Translations under genes and position numbers: made by a program
Source of the DNA: Chryseobacterium daecheongense
GTDB taxonomy: Bacteria; Bacteroidota; Bacteroidia; Flavobacteriales; Weeksellaceae
Direction: 5' to 3'
DNA length: 64,000 bases
Assembly (NCBI GenBank): GCA_027920525.1
Contig: CP115858.1
Coordinates: forward strand, 3,038,001 to 3,102,000
In this document: piece after piece, positions 34,397 to 42,519 of the stretch
Layout: each line of letters begins with the position of its first letter
Position numbering within the stretch: the stretch's first letter is position 1
The notes under the pieces: generated by a model
What the model was told of the DNA's origin: nothing
What the model saw: only the letters and a program-made list of their open reading frames with translations
The model's database searches: none

Positions 34397-35059
34397 ATGA
34401 GAAAATTAATTTCAAGATGTATGGTAATTGCTTTTATTCTTTTAGGAATATCAGCTTATTCTCAGGCAAAAATAAAATTTTCGAGCATTCCTAATGTTTT
34501 GCAGGGAATAGAGCCTAACGATAAAATTGACTTTTGGGTGTTGAATTACAATACTTATGGAAAAGATCAGGAATTAAAAGTTTCAGGGACTAAAAAAGAC
34601 TTTATTCCGCAGACATCAGGATTTGATTTATTTCCGGATGAAGATAGCTTTTATTACATCGTTTATTCCTCCGGTGGAAAAATTAATTACGTTACGGATC
34701 TTGATGCCTTAAAAAAGTTTGTCGGAAAGATAGATAATGTTCAGGAAGCAGCCATTTTAGCTACTGTGGATGGTTATATGATCGATGAAGAATTTAAGGA
34801 TGTAGCAGGAAATTATTATGAAGATCAATCTAACTATTACCTGGATTTAGGAAAATTAACATCAAAGGAATGTCCTTATCAGAAAACCCATTTTACATTA
34901 ACTGTAAATAAAGCTTCAGGAGCAGTTACTCAGGTAAAAGATAATGGGACTTATATAGAGCTTTATAATAAGAAATGTGCTAATAATCCAAGGCTTTTAA
35001 AAATCGAAAAAAAAGAAGAATCTAAAGATGAGTCTAAAAAATCACCCAAAAGAAGGTAA
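34397..35059 (+). CDS. Secreted unknown protein
   Basis: 220 residues with a signal peptide (ISAYSQ). The mature part has two segments with beta character (KIDFWVLNYNTYGKDQEL, DSFYYIVYSSGGKIN), two cysteines and a strongly basic, acidic-mixed tail (KKEESKDESKKSPKRR). No family recognised. The last 32 bases overlap the following GNAT gene, so translation is probably coupled. Confidence 0.7.
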   Translation: MRKLISRCMVIAFILLGISAYSQAKIKFSSIPNVLQGIEPNDKIDFWVLNYNTYGKDQELKVSGTKKDFIPQTSGFDLFPDEDSFYYIVYSSGGKINYVTDLDALKKFVGKIDNVQEAAILATVDGYMIDEEFKDVAGNYYEDQSNYYLDLGKLTSKECPYQKTHFTLTVNKASGAVTQVKDNGTYIELYNKKCANNPRLLKIEKKEESKDESKKSPKRR

Positions 35060-35561
35060 TTTCTACGAAACAGAAAGACTTATCCTTCGTCCGATAACCG
35101 TGGATGACCGTGAGTTTATATTTGATCTTTACAACAGACCAAAGTTTATACAGTTTATTGGTGACCGTCATCTTAAGAATGTCTCCGATGCCGAAGCCTA
35201 TATCAAAAACAGGTTTCTCTCTCAATTGGAACGGTTAGGATTTGGAAACTATCTTGTTATAACTAAAGAAGGAAATAATAAGGTGGGTGCAGTAGGAATT
35301 TTCGAGCGGGAAGGACTGGAAATATTAGATATAGGATTTTCTTTGTTGGATGAATTCGAAGGCAAAGGATATGCTTATGAAGCTGCCTTAAAAGTTAAAT
35401 CTATCGGTATGGATGACTTCGGGTTAAAGAAAATATCTGCCATTACTTCTAAAGATAATTTTTCTTCTCAAAAGCTAATTGAAAAACTGGGATTGAAATT
35501 TCAAAAATACGTAAGTCTTCCAGGGGATAATGAAGAATTGAGATACTACGAAACCGAATAA
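35028..35561 (+). CDS. GNAT-family N-acetyltransferase (RimJ/RimL-like)
   Basis: 177 residues. The start RLILRPITVDDREFIFDLY and the acetyl-CoA motif DEFEGKGYAYEAALKVKSIG followed by SQKLIEKLGLKFQKYV are those of the RimJ/RimL group that acetylates protein N-termini or small amines. The acceptor is unknown. It overlaps the upstream secreted protein gene by 32 bases. A stem-loop with a T-rich tail closes the operon. Confidence 0.88.
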   Translation: MSLKNHPKEGNFYETERLILRPITVDDREFIFDLYNRPKFIQFIGDRHLKNVSDAEAYIKNRFLSQLERLGFGNYLVITKEGNNKVGAVGIFEREGLEILDIGFSLLDEFEGKGYAYEAALKVKSIGMDDFGLKKISAITSKDNFSSQKLIEKLGLKFQKYVSLPGDNEELRYYETE

Positions 35562-35582
35562 AATTTCTTTAAAATAAATAGT

Positions 35583-35634
35583 ACAAACCTTTAAACAGCC
35601 TTCCTAGTATGGACTTTGTTTAAAGGTTTGTTTT
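35583..35634 (+). terminator. Intrinsic terminator after the GNAT gene
   Basis: 15-base arms ACAAACCTTTAAACA (35583-35597) and its complement (35617-35631), then TTTATTATA. It is A/T-symmetrical and may also end bcp on the minus strand. Confidence 0.7.
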
Positions 35635-35645
35635 ATTATATAATT

Positions 35646-36095
35646 TTATCCTTCTAAAATTTGTTCTGCTGCAGTCTTCGAGGTTACTTTATCGATAACT
35701 CTTGTGCAGATGCCTTTTTCATCAAAGATAAAAGTAGTTCTCACGATTCCCATATACGTTTTGCCAAAAGTCTTTTTCTCCTGCCAAACACCAAATTTTT
35801 CGATAACATCACGATTTTCATCCGCAATCAGATCATAAGGAAAAGCAAATTTACTATGAAAGTTTTTCTGTTTTTTTACAGAATCTCCACTGATACCTAA
35901 AAGTTGAAATCCTGCTTTTTTTAGCTGCGAATAATTATCACTCAGATTACATGCTTCCACAGTACAGGTTGGAGTGTTGGCTTGCGGATAAAAGAAGATA
36001 ATTAGTTTTTTTCCAATGAGTTTAGATGAATTTATTGTTTCTCCATCTTGATTGGTCCCTTCAAATTCGGGTAATTTGTCGCCTACTTTCAACAT
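35646..36095 (-). CDS. bcp: Thioredoxin-dependent thiol peroxidase Bcp
   Basis: 149 residues. Bcp reduces hydroperoxides at the expense of thioredoxin. The peroxidatic cysteine is C44 and the resolving cysteine C49 in NTPTCTVEAC, a five-residue spacing typical of the atypical two-Cys Bcp class. The remainder (GISGDSVKKQKNF, PYDLIADENRDVI, RTTFIFDEKG) is standard. Divergent from nth with a 32-base gap. Confidence 0.94.
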   Translation of the reverse strand: MLKVGDKLPEFEGTNQDGETINSSKLIGKKLIIFFYPQANTPTCTVEACNLSDNYSQLKKAGFQLLGISGDSVKKQKNFHSKFAFPYDLIADENRDVIEKFGVWQEKKTFGKTYMGIVRTTFIFDEKGICTRVIDKVTSKTAAEQILEG

Positions 36096-36127
36096 ATTGT
36101 TTATTTTTGTTCAAATTTAGTGGTTAC

Positions 36128-36748
36128 ATGACAAAAAAGCAAAGAGCTGAGCTTGTTCAGCTTGAATTAGAAAAATTATATCCTGAAGTTCCTGTTCCGC
36201 TTGCGCACACCGATGCTTATACATTGATGGTCGCCGTCGCACTCTCAGCACAAACGACGGATAAAAAGGTGAATGAAGTAACACCACAACTTTTTAAAGT
36301 AGCGGGAACACCGGAAAAAATGGCGAAGCTCGAAGTTTCAGAGATCAAAGAACTTATCAAAGAGATCGGGCTGTCAAATACTAAAGCCAAAAACCTGAAA
36401 AGGATGGCGGAATTATTGCTTGAAAGGCATAATGGTATAGTGCCGCAAACTTATGAGGAGCTTGAGGCTTTACCAGGCGTAGGACACAAAACAGCTTCAG
36501 TGGTCATGAGCCAGGGATTCGGATTTCCTGCATTTCCTGTCGACACTCATATCCACAGATTAATGACCCAATGGAAGCTTACTTCAGGGAAAAATGTTGT
36601 GGAAACAGAAAAGGATGCCAAAAATATCTGGAAGGAGGATGTATGGAATAAACTTCATCTCCAGATCATTTTCTATGGAAGAGAATATTCTCCGGCACGG
36701 GGAAAAGGAGATAAAGATTTCATTACCAAGATGATGTTTGAAAAATAA
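36128..36748 (+). CDS. nth: Endonuclease III without the Fe-S cluster cysteines
   Basis: 206 residues from ATG 36128; the frame runs further upstream, but only over bcp. It is a DNA glycosylase/AP lyase for oxidised pyrimidines. The helix-hairpin-helix and catalytic lysine are in LPGVGHKTASVV, the catalytic Asp in PVDTHIHRL. The usual C-terminal cluster (Cx6Cx2Cx5C) is absent: after IFYGREYSPARGKGD the protein ends in about 11 residues with no cysteine. This loss is, from memory, seen in other flavobacterial Nth proteins. Activity is probably retained. Confidence 0.92.
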   Translation: MTKKQRAELVQLELEKLYPEVPVPLAHTDAYTLMVAVALSAQTTDKKVNEVTPQLFKVAGTPEKMAKLEVSEIKELIKEIGLSNTKAKNLKRMAELLLERHNGIVPQTYEELEALPGVGHKTASVVMSQGFGFPAFPVDTHIHRLMTQWKLTSGKNVVETEKDAKNIWKEDVWNKLHLQIIFYGREYSPARGKGDKDFITKMMFEK

Positions 36749-37195
36749 TCAGCTATCCAGTAATCTTCTGTGATAATTGATCTGTCCCAAATGGTAGCTT
36801 AAATGTCCCATAAGATGAATCAGAAAATATCCGGTTGTCATTTTGTATCCCAATGGTTCAAAAGGATATTCGTATTCTAGGTCAGCATCTGTAAGGTTAT
36901 TTAAAGAGGAGTTTACAACTTCAAGAGTATTTTCAATTTGTCGAAGTAACTCTGCTCTTGGAATATCTTTTAAAGAAAATTCAAGTTCACGGTTTCTTAT
37001 ATATCCGGTATTTCCAAGGATAGCGCCTACGAAATGGCTCAGGTTTCCGACCAGATGAAGAGATAGGGTTCCTGCAGAATTAGCAATGTTTTTATCTGTT
37101 TTCCAAATAGATGCTTCATTATGGTAAGCTTCAATTTCTGCTTTTAGTTTATTTAAATCTCTGGCAAAGAGAGATTGTAAAGATTCAATTGTCAT
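36749..37195 (-). CDS. DinB-like protein
   Basis: 148 residues, a four-helix bundle of the DinB/YfiT type. Candidate metal ligands are histidines in TLSLHLVGNLSHFVGA and HLMGHLSYHLGQINYH. Members often bind a divalent metal and several are thiol-S-transferases; others have unknown function. Convergent with nth, ending directly at its stop. Confidence 0.82.
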   Translation of the reverse strand: MTIESLQSLFARDLNKLKAEIEAYHNEASIWKTDKNIANSAGTLSLHLVGNLSHFVGAILGNTGYIRNRELEFSLKDIPRAELLRQIENTLEVVNSSLNNLTDADLEYEYPFEPLGYKMTTGYFLIHLMGHLSYHLGQINYHRRLLDS

Positions 37196-37281
37196 GTTTA
37201 TAGTTTTGTCTGTTATTGATTGTGTCTTTGAAAGAAGTAATCATAAAGCTTCTTTGCAAAAAATTAATTACCATTAAACTT

Positions 37282-37312
37282 AAAAAAAGGAGCAATTTTA
37301 ATAAACTGCTCC
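37282..37312 (-). terminator. Intrinsic terminator after the DUF885 gene
   Basis: GGAGCA (37289-37294) pairs with TGCTCC (37307-37312); on the minus strand a run of seven T follows. Confidence 0.8.
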
Positions 37313-37346
37313 ACCAAAAATATTAATTTTTTATTTCTTTAAAAGA

Positions 37347-39143
37347 TTACTTTTGCTTCTTCGCCCAAAGTTCCATTTTTCTGTTCAAAACATCGAGTGG
37401 AAGACAACCCTGGCTTAGAACTTCATCATGGAAATTGGCCAGATTAAATTTCTTTCCTAGCTGTTTCTGATACTGATCTCTCAACTCACGTATTCTTAAA
37501 GAACCGATTTTATATCCCAACGCCTGTCCCGGCATTGCCATATATCTTTCCACTTCTGCAGTGGCTGCTGCTTCATCATAAGAGATATTGCTTAGAAAGT
37601 ATTTAATTGCTTCCTCTCTGGTCATTTTTCCTGTATGAAGTCCAGTATCCACAACCAACCTTACAGCTCTCAGCATCTGGTCGCTTAAATATCCCATTTT
37701 CTGATAAGGATCTGTATACAATCCAAACTCAGGACCTAATGTTTCACAATAATGCGCCCAGCCTTCTCCATAAGCTCCGAACCACCCGAATCTCATAAAC
37801 TTAGGAAGCTTTGTGTTTTCCTGCTGAAGAGAAACCTGATAATGATGTCCCGGTATCGCTTCATGTAAGAAAAGGGATTCCATTCCGGAAGTTACATTGA
37901 ATTTTGCCGGATCCGGAAGGGGAACATAAAAGATACCAGGTCTCTTCCCGTCAGGAGTTCCGGGAGTATACTCAGCACTTGCGGTGGCCTCTCTAAACTT
38001 TTCCGTCTGTCTGATCTCAAATTTTGTTTTCGGAGTTACATTAAACATGGTTTTCAGTTTCGGAGTTATTTTGGCTAAGATTCCGTTAAAACCAGCCAGA
38101 ACTTCTTTTGACGTTTTGTAAGGCATTGCCTTAGGGTCTGTCTTTACAAATGTTATAAACTCTTCCAGGCTTCCTGTGAATCCGACCTGCTGTTTTACCT
38201 TCTCCATTTCTGAACGAAGCATGGCCACCTGCTGAATACCGATTTTATTAATTTCTTCAGGAGACTTGTTGGTTGTTGTCCAGCTTTTTACATAATACTG
38301 GTAAATTTCGTTTCCTTTTGGTAAGCTGTTGTAACCATCTGTATCTCTGCCTTTAGGCAAGTATTCCTTTTCTAAAAAGTTACCCATTTTTGTGTAGGCA
38401 GGAATGATTTTTTTGAGAATAGCATCCTTGTAAAGTGTGGTGAACTTTTCTTTTTGTGCTTGGGTGAAATTCTTAGGGAATTTTTTGATAGGACCGTAAA
38501 ATATATTTTTTTCAAAGTCCGGAGTAATAATTTCTTCAGCTTTCATCTGGGGAATCATCTTTACAATGAGCTTTTTAGGCAAAACTATTTTATTGCTAAT
38601 TCCTTCTTTAAAATTTTCTATTGCAGTGTCCATCCACACCGGAAATTTATTCATTCTCTGCAACCAGTCCGCATAGTCTTTTTCTGTTTTAAAAGGCTGG
38701 CTTCCTTCTCCACTGCCAAACAGGGGAAAGTTCAGAGGAAGTCCTGTAAACTGGCTGAATGGAATGTATTCCGGATGATACGCATAGGCTTCTATTTTGT
38801 CTTTTAAGGTATAATCCAGTACATCATAAACTACTTTATCATCATCAGATAGATTTTTATAATCCACTTTATCTAATTGGTTCTGAATAGAATTATAAAA
38901 AGCAATTTCTCCTGAAATAAAATCTTTATCAATATTAATAGGTAATTGATCATTATACCTTGTGTCTCCTTGAGAAGTAGCATCAAGAGGATACAGCTTC
39001 AGATATTGTTCATAATAGTTAGAAGCAATGGAGTCTAAATTCGTTGGAGTTACTTTCGTTAAAGGGGAGTCAGACTTTTTACACGCTGTCAGGCTTATCA
39101 CCAATCCTAAGCTTAAAATACTTTTTGATAAAAAATTTTTCAT
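37347..39143 (-). CDS. DUF885-family lipoprotein, probable zinc peptidase
   Basis: 598 residues from ATG 39143; the in-frame TTG at 39164 is rejected because it would precede the signal peptide. Lipobox LTAC with Cys21. The C-terminal part holds HEAIPGHHYQ, the metal site of DUF885 proteins, with later EGWAHYCETLG, matching a gluzincin-like metallopeptidase. Closely related lipoproteins are predicted carboxypeptidases. It would act at the cell surface or in the periplasm. Single gene with a terminator behind it. Confidence 0.9.
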   Translation of the reverse strand: MKNFLSKSILSLGLVISLTACKKSDSPLTKVTPTNLDSIASNYYEQYLKLYPLDATSQGDTRYNDQLPINIDKDFISGEIAFYNSIQNQLDKVDYKNLSDDDKVVYDVLDYTLKDKIEAYAYHPEYIPFSQFTGLPLNFPLFGSGEGSQPFKTEKDYADWLQRMNKFPVWMDTAIENFKEGISNKIVLPKKLIVKMIPQMKAEEIITPDFEKNIFYGPIKKFPKNFTQAQKEKFTTLYKDAILKKIIPAYTKMGNFLEKEYLPKGRDTDGYNSLPKGNEIYQYYVKSWTTTNKSPEEINKIGIQQVAMLRSEMEKVKQQVGFTGSLEEFITFVKTDPKAMPYKTSKEVLAGFNGILAKITPKLKTMFNVTPKTKFEIRQTEKFREATASAEYTPGTPDGKRPGIFYVPLPDPAKFNVTSGMESLFLHEAIPGHHYQVSLQQENTKLPKFMRFGWFGAYGEGWAHYCETLGPEFGLYTDPYQKMGYLSDQMLRAVRLVVDTGLHTGKMTREEAIKYFLSNISYDEAAATAEVERYMAMPGQALGYKIGSLRIRELRDQYQKQLGKKFNLANFHDEVLSQGCLPLDVLNRKMELWAKKQK

Positions 39144-39255
39144 TTCAGAATCTTTATGTAACAAAAGTAAGTATTATTGGAGGATCAGAAAAAGATAGGA
39201 TCATGATTTTGGAAAAAATAATTTTCAAAATATTTTTCAAATTCAATCTATTTTT

Positions 39256-39263
39256 TATCTTTG
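39256..39263 (+). promoter_or_regulatory. Minus-7 box for the acidic protein gene
   Basis: TATCTTTG, exact TAnnTTTG, 48 bases before the ATG at 39312. Confidence 0.45.
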
Positions 39264-39311
39264 CTTAAAACATTTAACAATCATATTATTACAGCTCTTT
39301 TTTAAGAAATA

Positions 39312-39773
39312 ATGAAAGGGATTTTAAAAATTTACCATCCGGACGAAACGTTAAAATACAATATAAGAAGTACTTATTGCAAGGCTATTTATAGTAATCA
39401 ACAACATTTCCTTGAAGTTGAAATCATAACGGATGATGGCTTGGATCATGTAGAAGATGATTCTTTACAATACAATTTTCCACAACTCTCACTAGAAGTT
39501 TTCGACTTTCCTATTGATTCTGCGGACCTTGAAGGAAAAACGATAAACATCAATGATTCTGAAGATGAAACCTTTACAGAGGTGGATTTGTTCGACGATG
39601 AAGATGCTTTTATCTACGATAATGAGCTGGTATTTGAAAAAAATGAAGAAGGCGAATTGGATCTGATCTGGAAGGGAACGATTGATGATTTTTACACAGG
39701 ATCAGATACTCCGATTGCTTTTAGACTTAAATGTGAACTAAAACAGGATAATATTGAGGTAGACGAAGATTAA
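39312..39773 (+). CDS. Acidic cytoplasmic protein, unknown
   Basis: 153 residues, very acidic (for example DSEDETFTEVDLFDDEDAF), no signal peptide or membrane segment. Beta-strand-rich pattern with aromatic residues (LKIYHPDETLKYNIR, IWKGTIDDFYTGSDTP). I do not recognise a family. It has its own promoter and lies upstream of, but separate from, the exbB operon. Confidence 0.7.
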   Translation: MKGILKIYHPDETLKYNIRSTYCKAIYSNQQHFLEVEIITDDGLDHVEDDSLQYNFPQLSLEVFDFPIDSADLEGKTININDSEDETFTEVDLFDDEDAFIYDNELVFEKNEEGELDLIWKGTIDDFYTGSDTPIAFRLKCELKQDNIEVDED

Positions 39774-39912
39774 AAAATTTATCTTCCTCAATAATTTTAT
39801 ATTCAATTTCTTTTCAAAATTCTTTTTGGAAAGAAATTTGCTGTTTATGTGGCAATGGAAAATTTAAGTTGTTTTTAAGCATTTTTTAAGACATGAATTA
39901 ATAATATTCCAT

Positions 39913-39920
39913 TACTTTTG
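39913..39920 (+). promoter_or_regulatory. Minus-7 box for exbB-exbD-tonB
   Basis: TACTTTTG, exact TAnnTTTG, 32 bases before the exbB ATG. Confidence 0.5.
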
Positions 39921-39952
39921 TCGTTTAAATTCATTATAAAATATTCACATTA

Positions 39953-40657
39953 ATGCTGTTAACGGAACTTACTCAGATCTTATTTGCACAAATTGCAACA
40001 CCCGCAGTTGCCACAGACAATTTAGAATTTTCATTTTGGAATATCATGTTCCATGGAGGAGCCTTCGCTAAAATAGTGATGGTGACCGTATTACTGCTTG
40101 GTGTGTTTTCAGTATATCTGTTTTTTGAACGGTTTTTCTTTATTAAAAGATTGTCCTCAAAAACAGATTCCAATTTTATGAATAATATTGAAGACTTTAT
40201 TAAAGAAGGTAAAATTGAATCAGCGGTAGATTATTGCAAAAGACAAAACTCACCGGAAGGCAGAATATTGGAAAAGGGGATTTCCAGATTGGGAAGGCCT
40301 GTTTCAGATATTGTAAGTGCTATGGAATCTCAGGCTCAGGTTGAAGTAGCCAACATGGAAAAGAACCTAAATCTATTAGCAGTGGTGCCAAGTATTGCTC
40401 CGATGCTGGGACTTTTGGGGACGGTTATCGGGATGATATTAGCGTTCTTTAATTTGTCACATGCAACGGGGTCTTTCTCTCCGAAAACACTGTCAGAAGG
40501 TATTTATACTGCTTTGGGACAAACGGCTGTTGGTTTGGCGGTAGCGATTCCTGCTAACTTTTTTTACAATATCCTTTTAACAAGGATTGATAAATTTGTT
40601 TTGAGAGCTCAGAACATGTCTGGTGAATTTTTGGATCTTATCAACAAACCTTTATAA
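39953..40657 (+). CDS. exbB: MotA/TolQ/ExbB-type proton channel protein
   Basis: 234 residues, three membrane spans (about 35-60, 145-170, 188-210), the first after a short periplasmic N-terminus. The channel motif VVPSIAPMLGLLGTVIGMI and the following TLSEGIYTALGQTAVGLAVAIPA are those of ExbB/TolQ. With ExbD it converts proton flow into TonB movement. It is followed by exbD (91-base gap) and a TonB protein, so it serves TonB-dependent receptors rather than Tol/Pal or motility. Confidence 0.92.
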   Translation: MLLTELTQILFAQIATPAVATDNLEFSFWNIMFHGGAFAKIVMVTVLLLGVFSVYLFFERFFFIKRLSSKTDSNFMNNIEDFIKEGKIESAVDYCKRQNSPEGRILEKGISRLGRPVSDIVSAMESQAQVEVANMEKNLNLLAVVPSIAPMLGLLGTVIGMILAFFNLSHATGSFSPKTLSEGIYTALGQTAVGLAVAIPANFFYNILLTRIDKFVLRAQNMSGEFLDLINKPL

Positions 40658-40748
40658 ATCTTTCTTATGAAATCGCTGTGAAAAAAATTCATTGTATAGA
40701 CTTATTAAGAGCGATTCCATCTGACCCGTAAAAATTTAGAATAAACAG

Positions 40749-41147
40749 ATGAAAATTCAAAGAAGAAATAAAGCAAATCCGGAGTTTAGTTTGGCGGCGA
40801 TGACTGATGTCATCTTGCTCATGCTGATCTTCTTTATGATAACATCTTCAGCGGCTAATCAAAGCGCTATTGACGTAAACTTGCCAAAGACAAGCACTGC
40901 TGATGATAATATACCGAATCCCCTTACAGTAACCATTAAGCCTGACGGAACTTATTATATTGACGATAAGCCTGTATCAAGGGAACAGCTTGAACAAACG
41001 ATTGTCAATAATTTAAACAATCAAACGAATAAATCTTTTACGATTCGGGCAGACGAAAACACGTTGCATAAAGATGTTGTTTTTGCCATGGAAATTGCAG
41101 AGAAGCATAAATTCAATATTGCTCTTGCAACTGTTAAAGATAAATAA
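40749..41147 (+). CDS. exbD: ExbD/TolR-type proton channel protein
   Basis: 132 residues with one N-terminal membrane span. The conserved proton-carrying Asp is in AAMTDVILLMLIFFM. The periplasmic C-terminal domain (NPLTVTIKPDGTYYIDDKPV and beyond) has the ExbD/TolR fold. Located between exbB and tonB; partner of ExbB. Confidence 0.92.
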   Translation: MKIQRRNKANPEFSLAAMTDVILLMLIFFMITSSAANQSAIDVNLPKTSTADDNIPNPLTVTIKPDGTYYIDDKPVSREQLEQTIVNNLNNQTNKSFTIRADENTLHKDVVFAMEIAEKHKFNIALATVKDK

Positions 41148-41179
41148 CCGGAACTTAAGATCCTGGTAATTAGTAAAAA

Positions 41180-42061
41180 ATGAAAAGTTATACTGTAAAC
41201 AAAAATGAGGAAACCCGGGACCGGATAAAAAGTGGAATACTTTCTATCCTGGTATGGTCTGCAATCCTGCTTTTTGTTTTTCTATATAAATTAAAGCCGG
41301 AACAGAATAAGGAGCCTGAGGTTGTAACCACTATGTTGGTAAACTTTGGAGATAACCGGAATGGAAATGGTATCGAAGAACCGGCAGAACAGGAAGGAAG
41401 TTTAGCTGCAAAATCGGAAGAAGTTACTCCCGAACCTGTAGAAGCCGTTGTTCCTGAAACTAAAACCGTAGTAAAACCTGAACCCAAGACGGAAACTAAG
41501 AAATCTGAACCCAAAGATAAAGTAATCACCGGAAATAGTAAAAAAGCGAGCGTTCCGAAAAAAGAAGAATCAAAATCGAATAAAAAAGAAACGACAAGTT
41601 CATCCGCTTCGAAAAACACTAAAAAGACTTCCGGAGCCACAGCAAATTCTAAAACCGGAAATGGAGATGGAAAAGGGAATGCGGCAATCGGTAATCTGAT
41701 AAAAGGAAGAGGAACAAAAGCGGGCAGCCAAGGGACGGGAACAGGTATAGGAAATGCAGGAGATCCTTTAGGCGGAGATGGAAATGGAGACAGTAAAGTA
41801 GGAATCGACAGAAAATTGATTGGCTACATCCCCGGAACAATGGGCAGAGGAGGAGCACAACCACAACACAACTGTACAGCCAGTGGATCCGTTACAGTTG
41901 CTTACACCGTTGATAAAGCCGGAAATGTAGTCTCTGCAAGAAGAGTAGGGGGAATATCGGATCCTTGTGTATCTTCAACCTCTGTAGCGTGGGTTAAAAA
42001 ATATGTAAAAGCTGAAAAGGCCAGTACATCATCCACCGGGACCTATAAGATTACATTCTAA
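41180..42061 (+). CDS. tonB: TonB-family energy transducer
   Basis: 293 residues. One N-terminal membrane helix (about 17-38), then a long Pro/Glu/Lys-rich and Gly-rich linker that would span the periplasm (VVPETKTVVKPEPKTETKK, GTGTGIGNAGDPLGG), then a C-terminal TonB-like domain (GSVTVAYTVDKAGNVVSAR). Two cysteines (HNCTASG, SDPCVSS) lie in that domain and may form a disulfide. Downstream of exbB and exbD in one operon closed by a terminator. Confidence 0.9.
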   Translation: MKSYTVNKNEETRDRIKSGILSILVWSAILLFVFLYKLKPEQNKEPEVVTTMLVNFGDNRNGNGIEEPAEQEGSLAAKSEEVTPEPVEAVVPETKTVVKPEPKTETKKSEPKDKVITGNSKKASVPKKEESKSNKKETTSSSASKNTKKTSGATANSKTGNGDGKGNAAIGNLIKGRGTKAGSQGTGTGIGNAGDPLGGDGNGDSKVGIDRKLIGYIPGTMGRGGAQPQHNCTASGSVTVAYTVDKAGNVVSARRVGGISDPCVSSTSVAWVKKYVKAEKASTSSTGTYKITF

Positions 42062-42067
42062 AAATAC

Positions 42068-42092
42068 AAAAGCACTTTATTCAAGTGCTTTT
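42068..42092. terminator. Terminator shared by tonB and the 42077-42469 gene
   Basis: AAAAGCACTT and AAGTGCTTTT arms (42068-42077 and 42083-42092), loop of five; the 3' end of the minus-strand gene lies inside it. Confidence 0.8.
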
Positions 42093-42469
42093 TTTATTTC
42101 ATTGATTCTGTTGATTATGGGAAGGGCAAAGATTCCACTTGTCTGAAGATACAGTTCATAAAATGTTTTTGCTTTATCCTGAAAATCGCGGTTTTCTGTT
42201 TCCTTTCCTTTAAAATAAAAAAGGTTTCCAAGCATTTCATAATAGTCTTTACGATCCCTTTCCTGTCTTTCATTCACGATTTCTATGATTTCCTCCTTTG
42301 TCTTAGAAGAGATTGCCGTAAAATCTATTTTAAAAATATCCTTCATCAGAGAATCAAAATCCAATTCTTTCTGCATCAAACTTTCTTCAGGCTTGTCTAA
42401 AATAAGTTTTTCCAGGGCCTGTGTCAGTTGACGGATCAGGCGTAATGTAAATTCTTTATCTGTAATCAT
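42077..42469 (-). CDS. Small helical cytoplasmic protein, DUF6483-like
   Basis: 130 residues, all-helical, charged, no membrane segment. The opening FTLRLIRQLTQALEKLILDK resembles DUF6483 proteins of Firmicutes (a run of hydrophobics in a 'membrane- or ligand-binding' N-terminus), and the remainder (KDYYEMLGNLFYFKGKE, AKTFYELYLQTSG) suggests a TPR-like pair. Assignment is tentative. Its 3' end overlaps the tonB terminator, convergent with tonB. Confidence 0.6.
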   Translation of the reverse strand: MITDKEFTLRLIRQLTQALEKLILDKPEESLMQKELDFDSLMKDIFKIDFTAISSKTKEEIIEIVNERQERDRKDYYEMLGNLFYFKGKETENRDFQDKAKTFYELYLQTSGIFALPIINRINEIKKALE

Positions 42470-42519
42470 ATTCTGGTTGCTTGTTTATTTGGTTATTGAA
42501 TGGTTAAAAATGATATATA

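Noticed and set aside
41188..41640. 150-codon minus-strand frame opposite tonB
   Set aside because: Low-complexity antisense of the Pro/Lys/Glu-rich TonB linker; no independent support.
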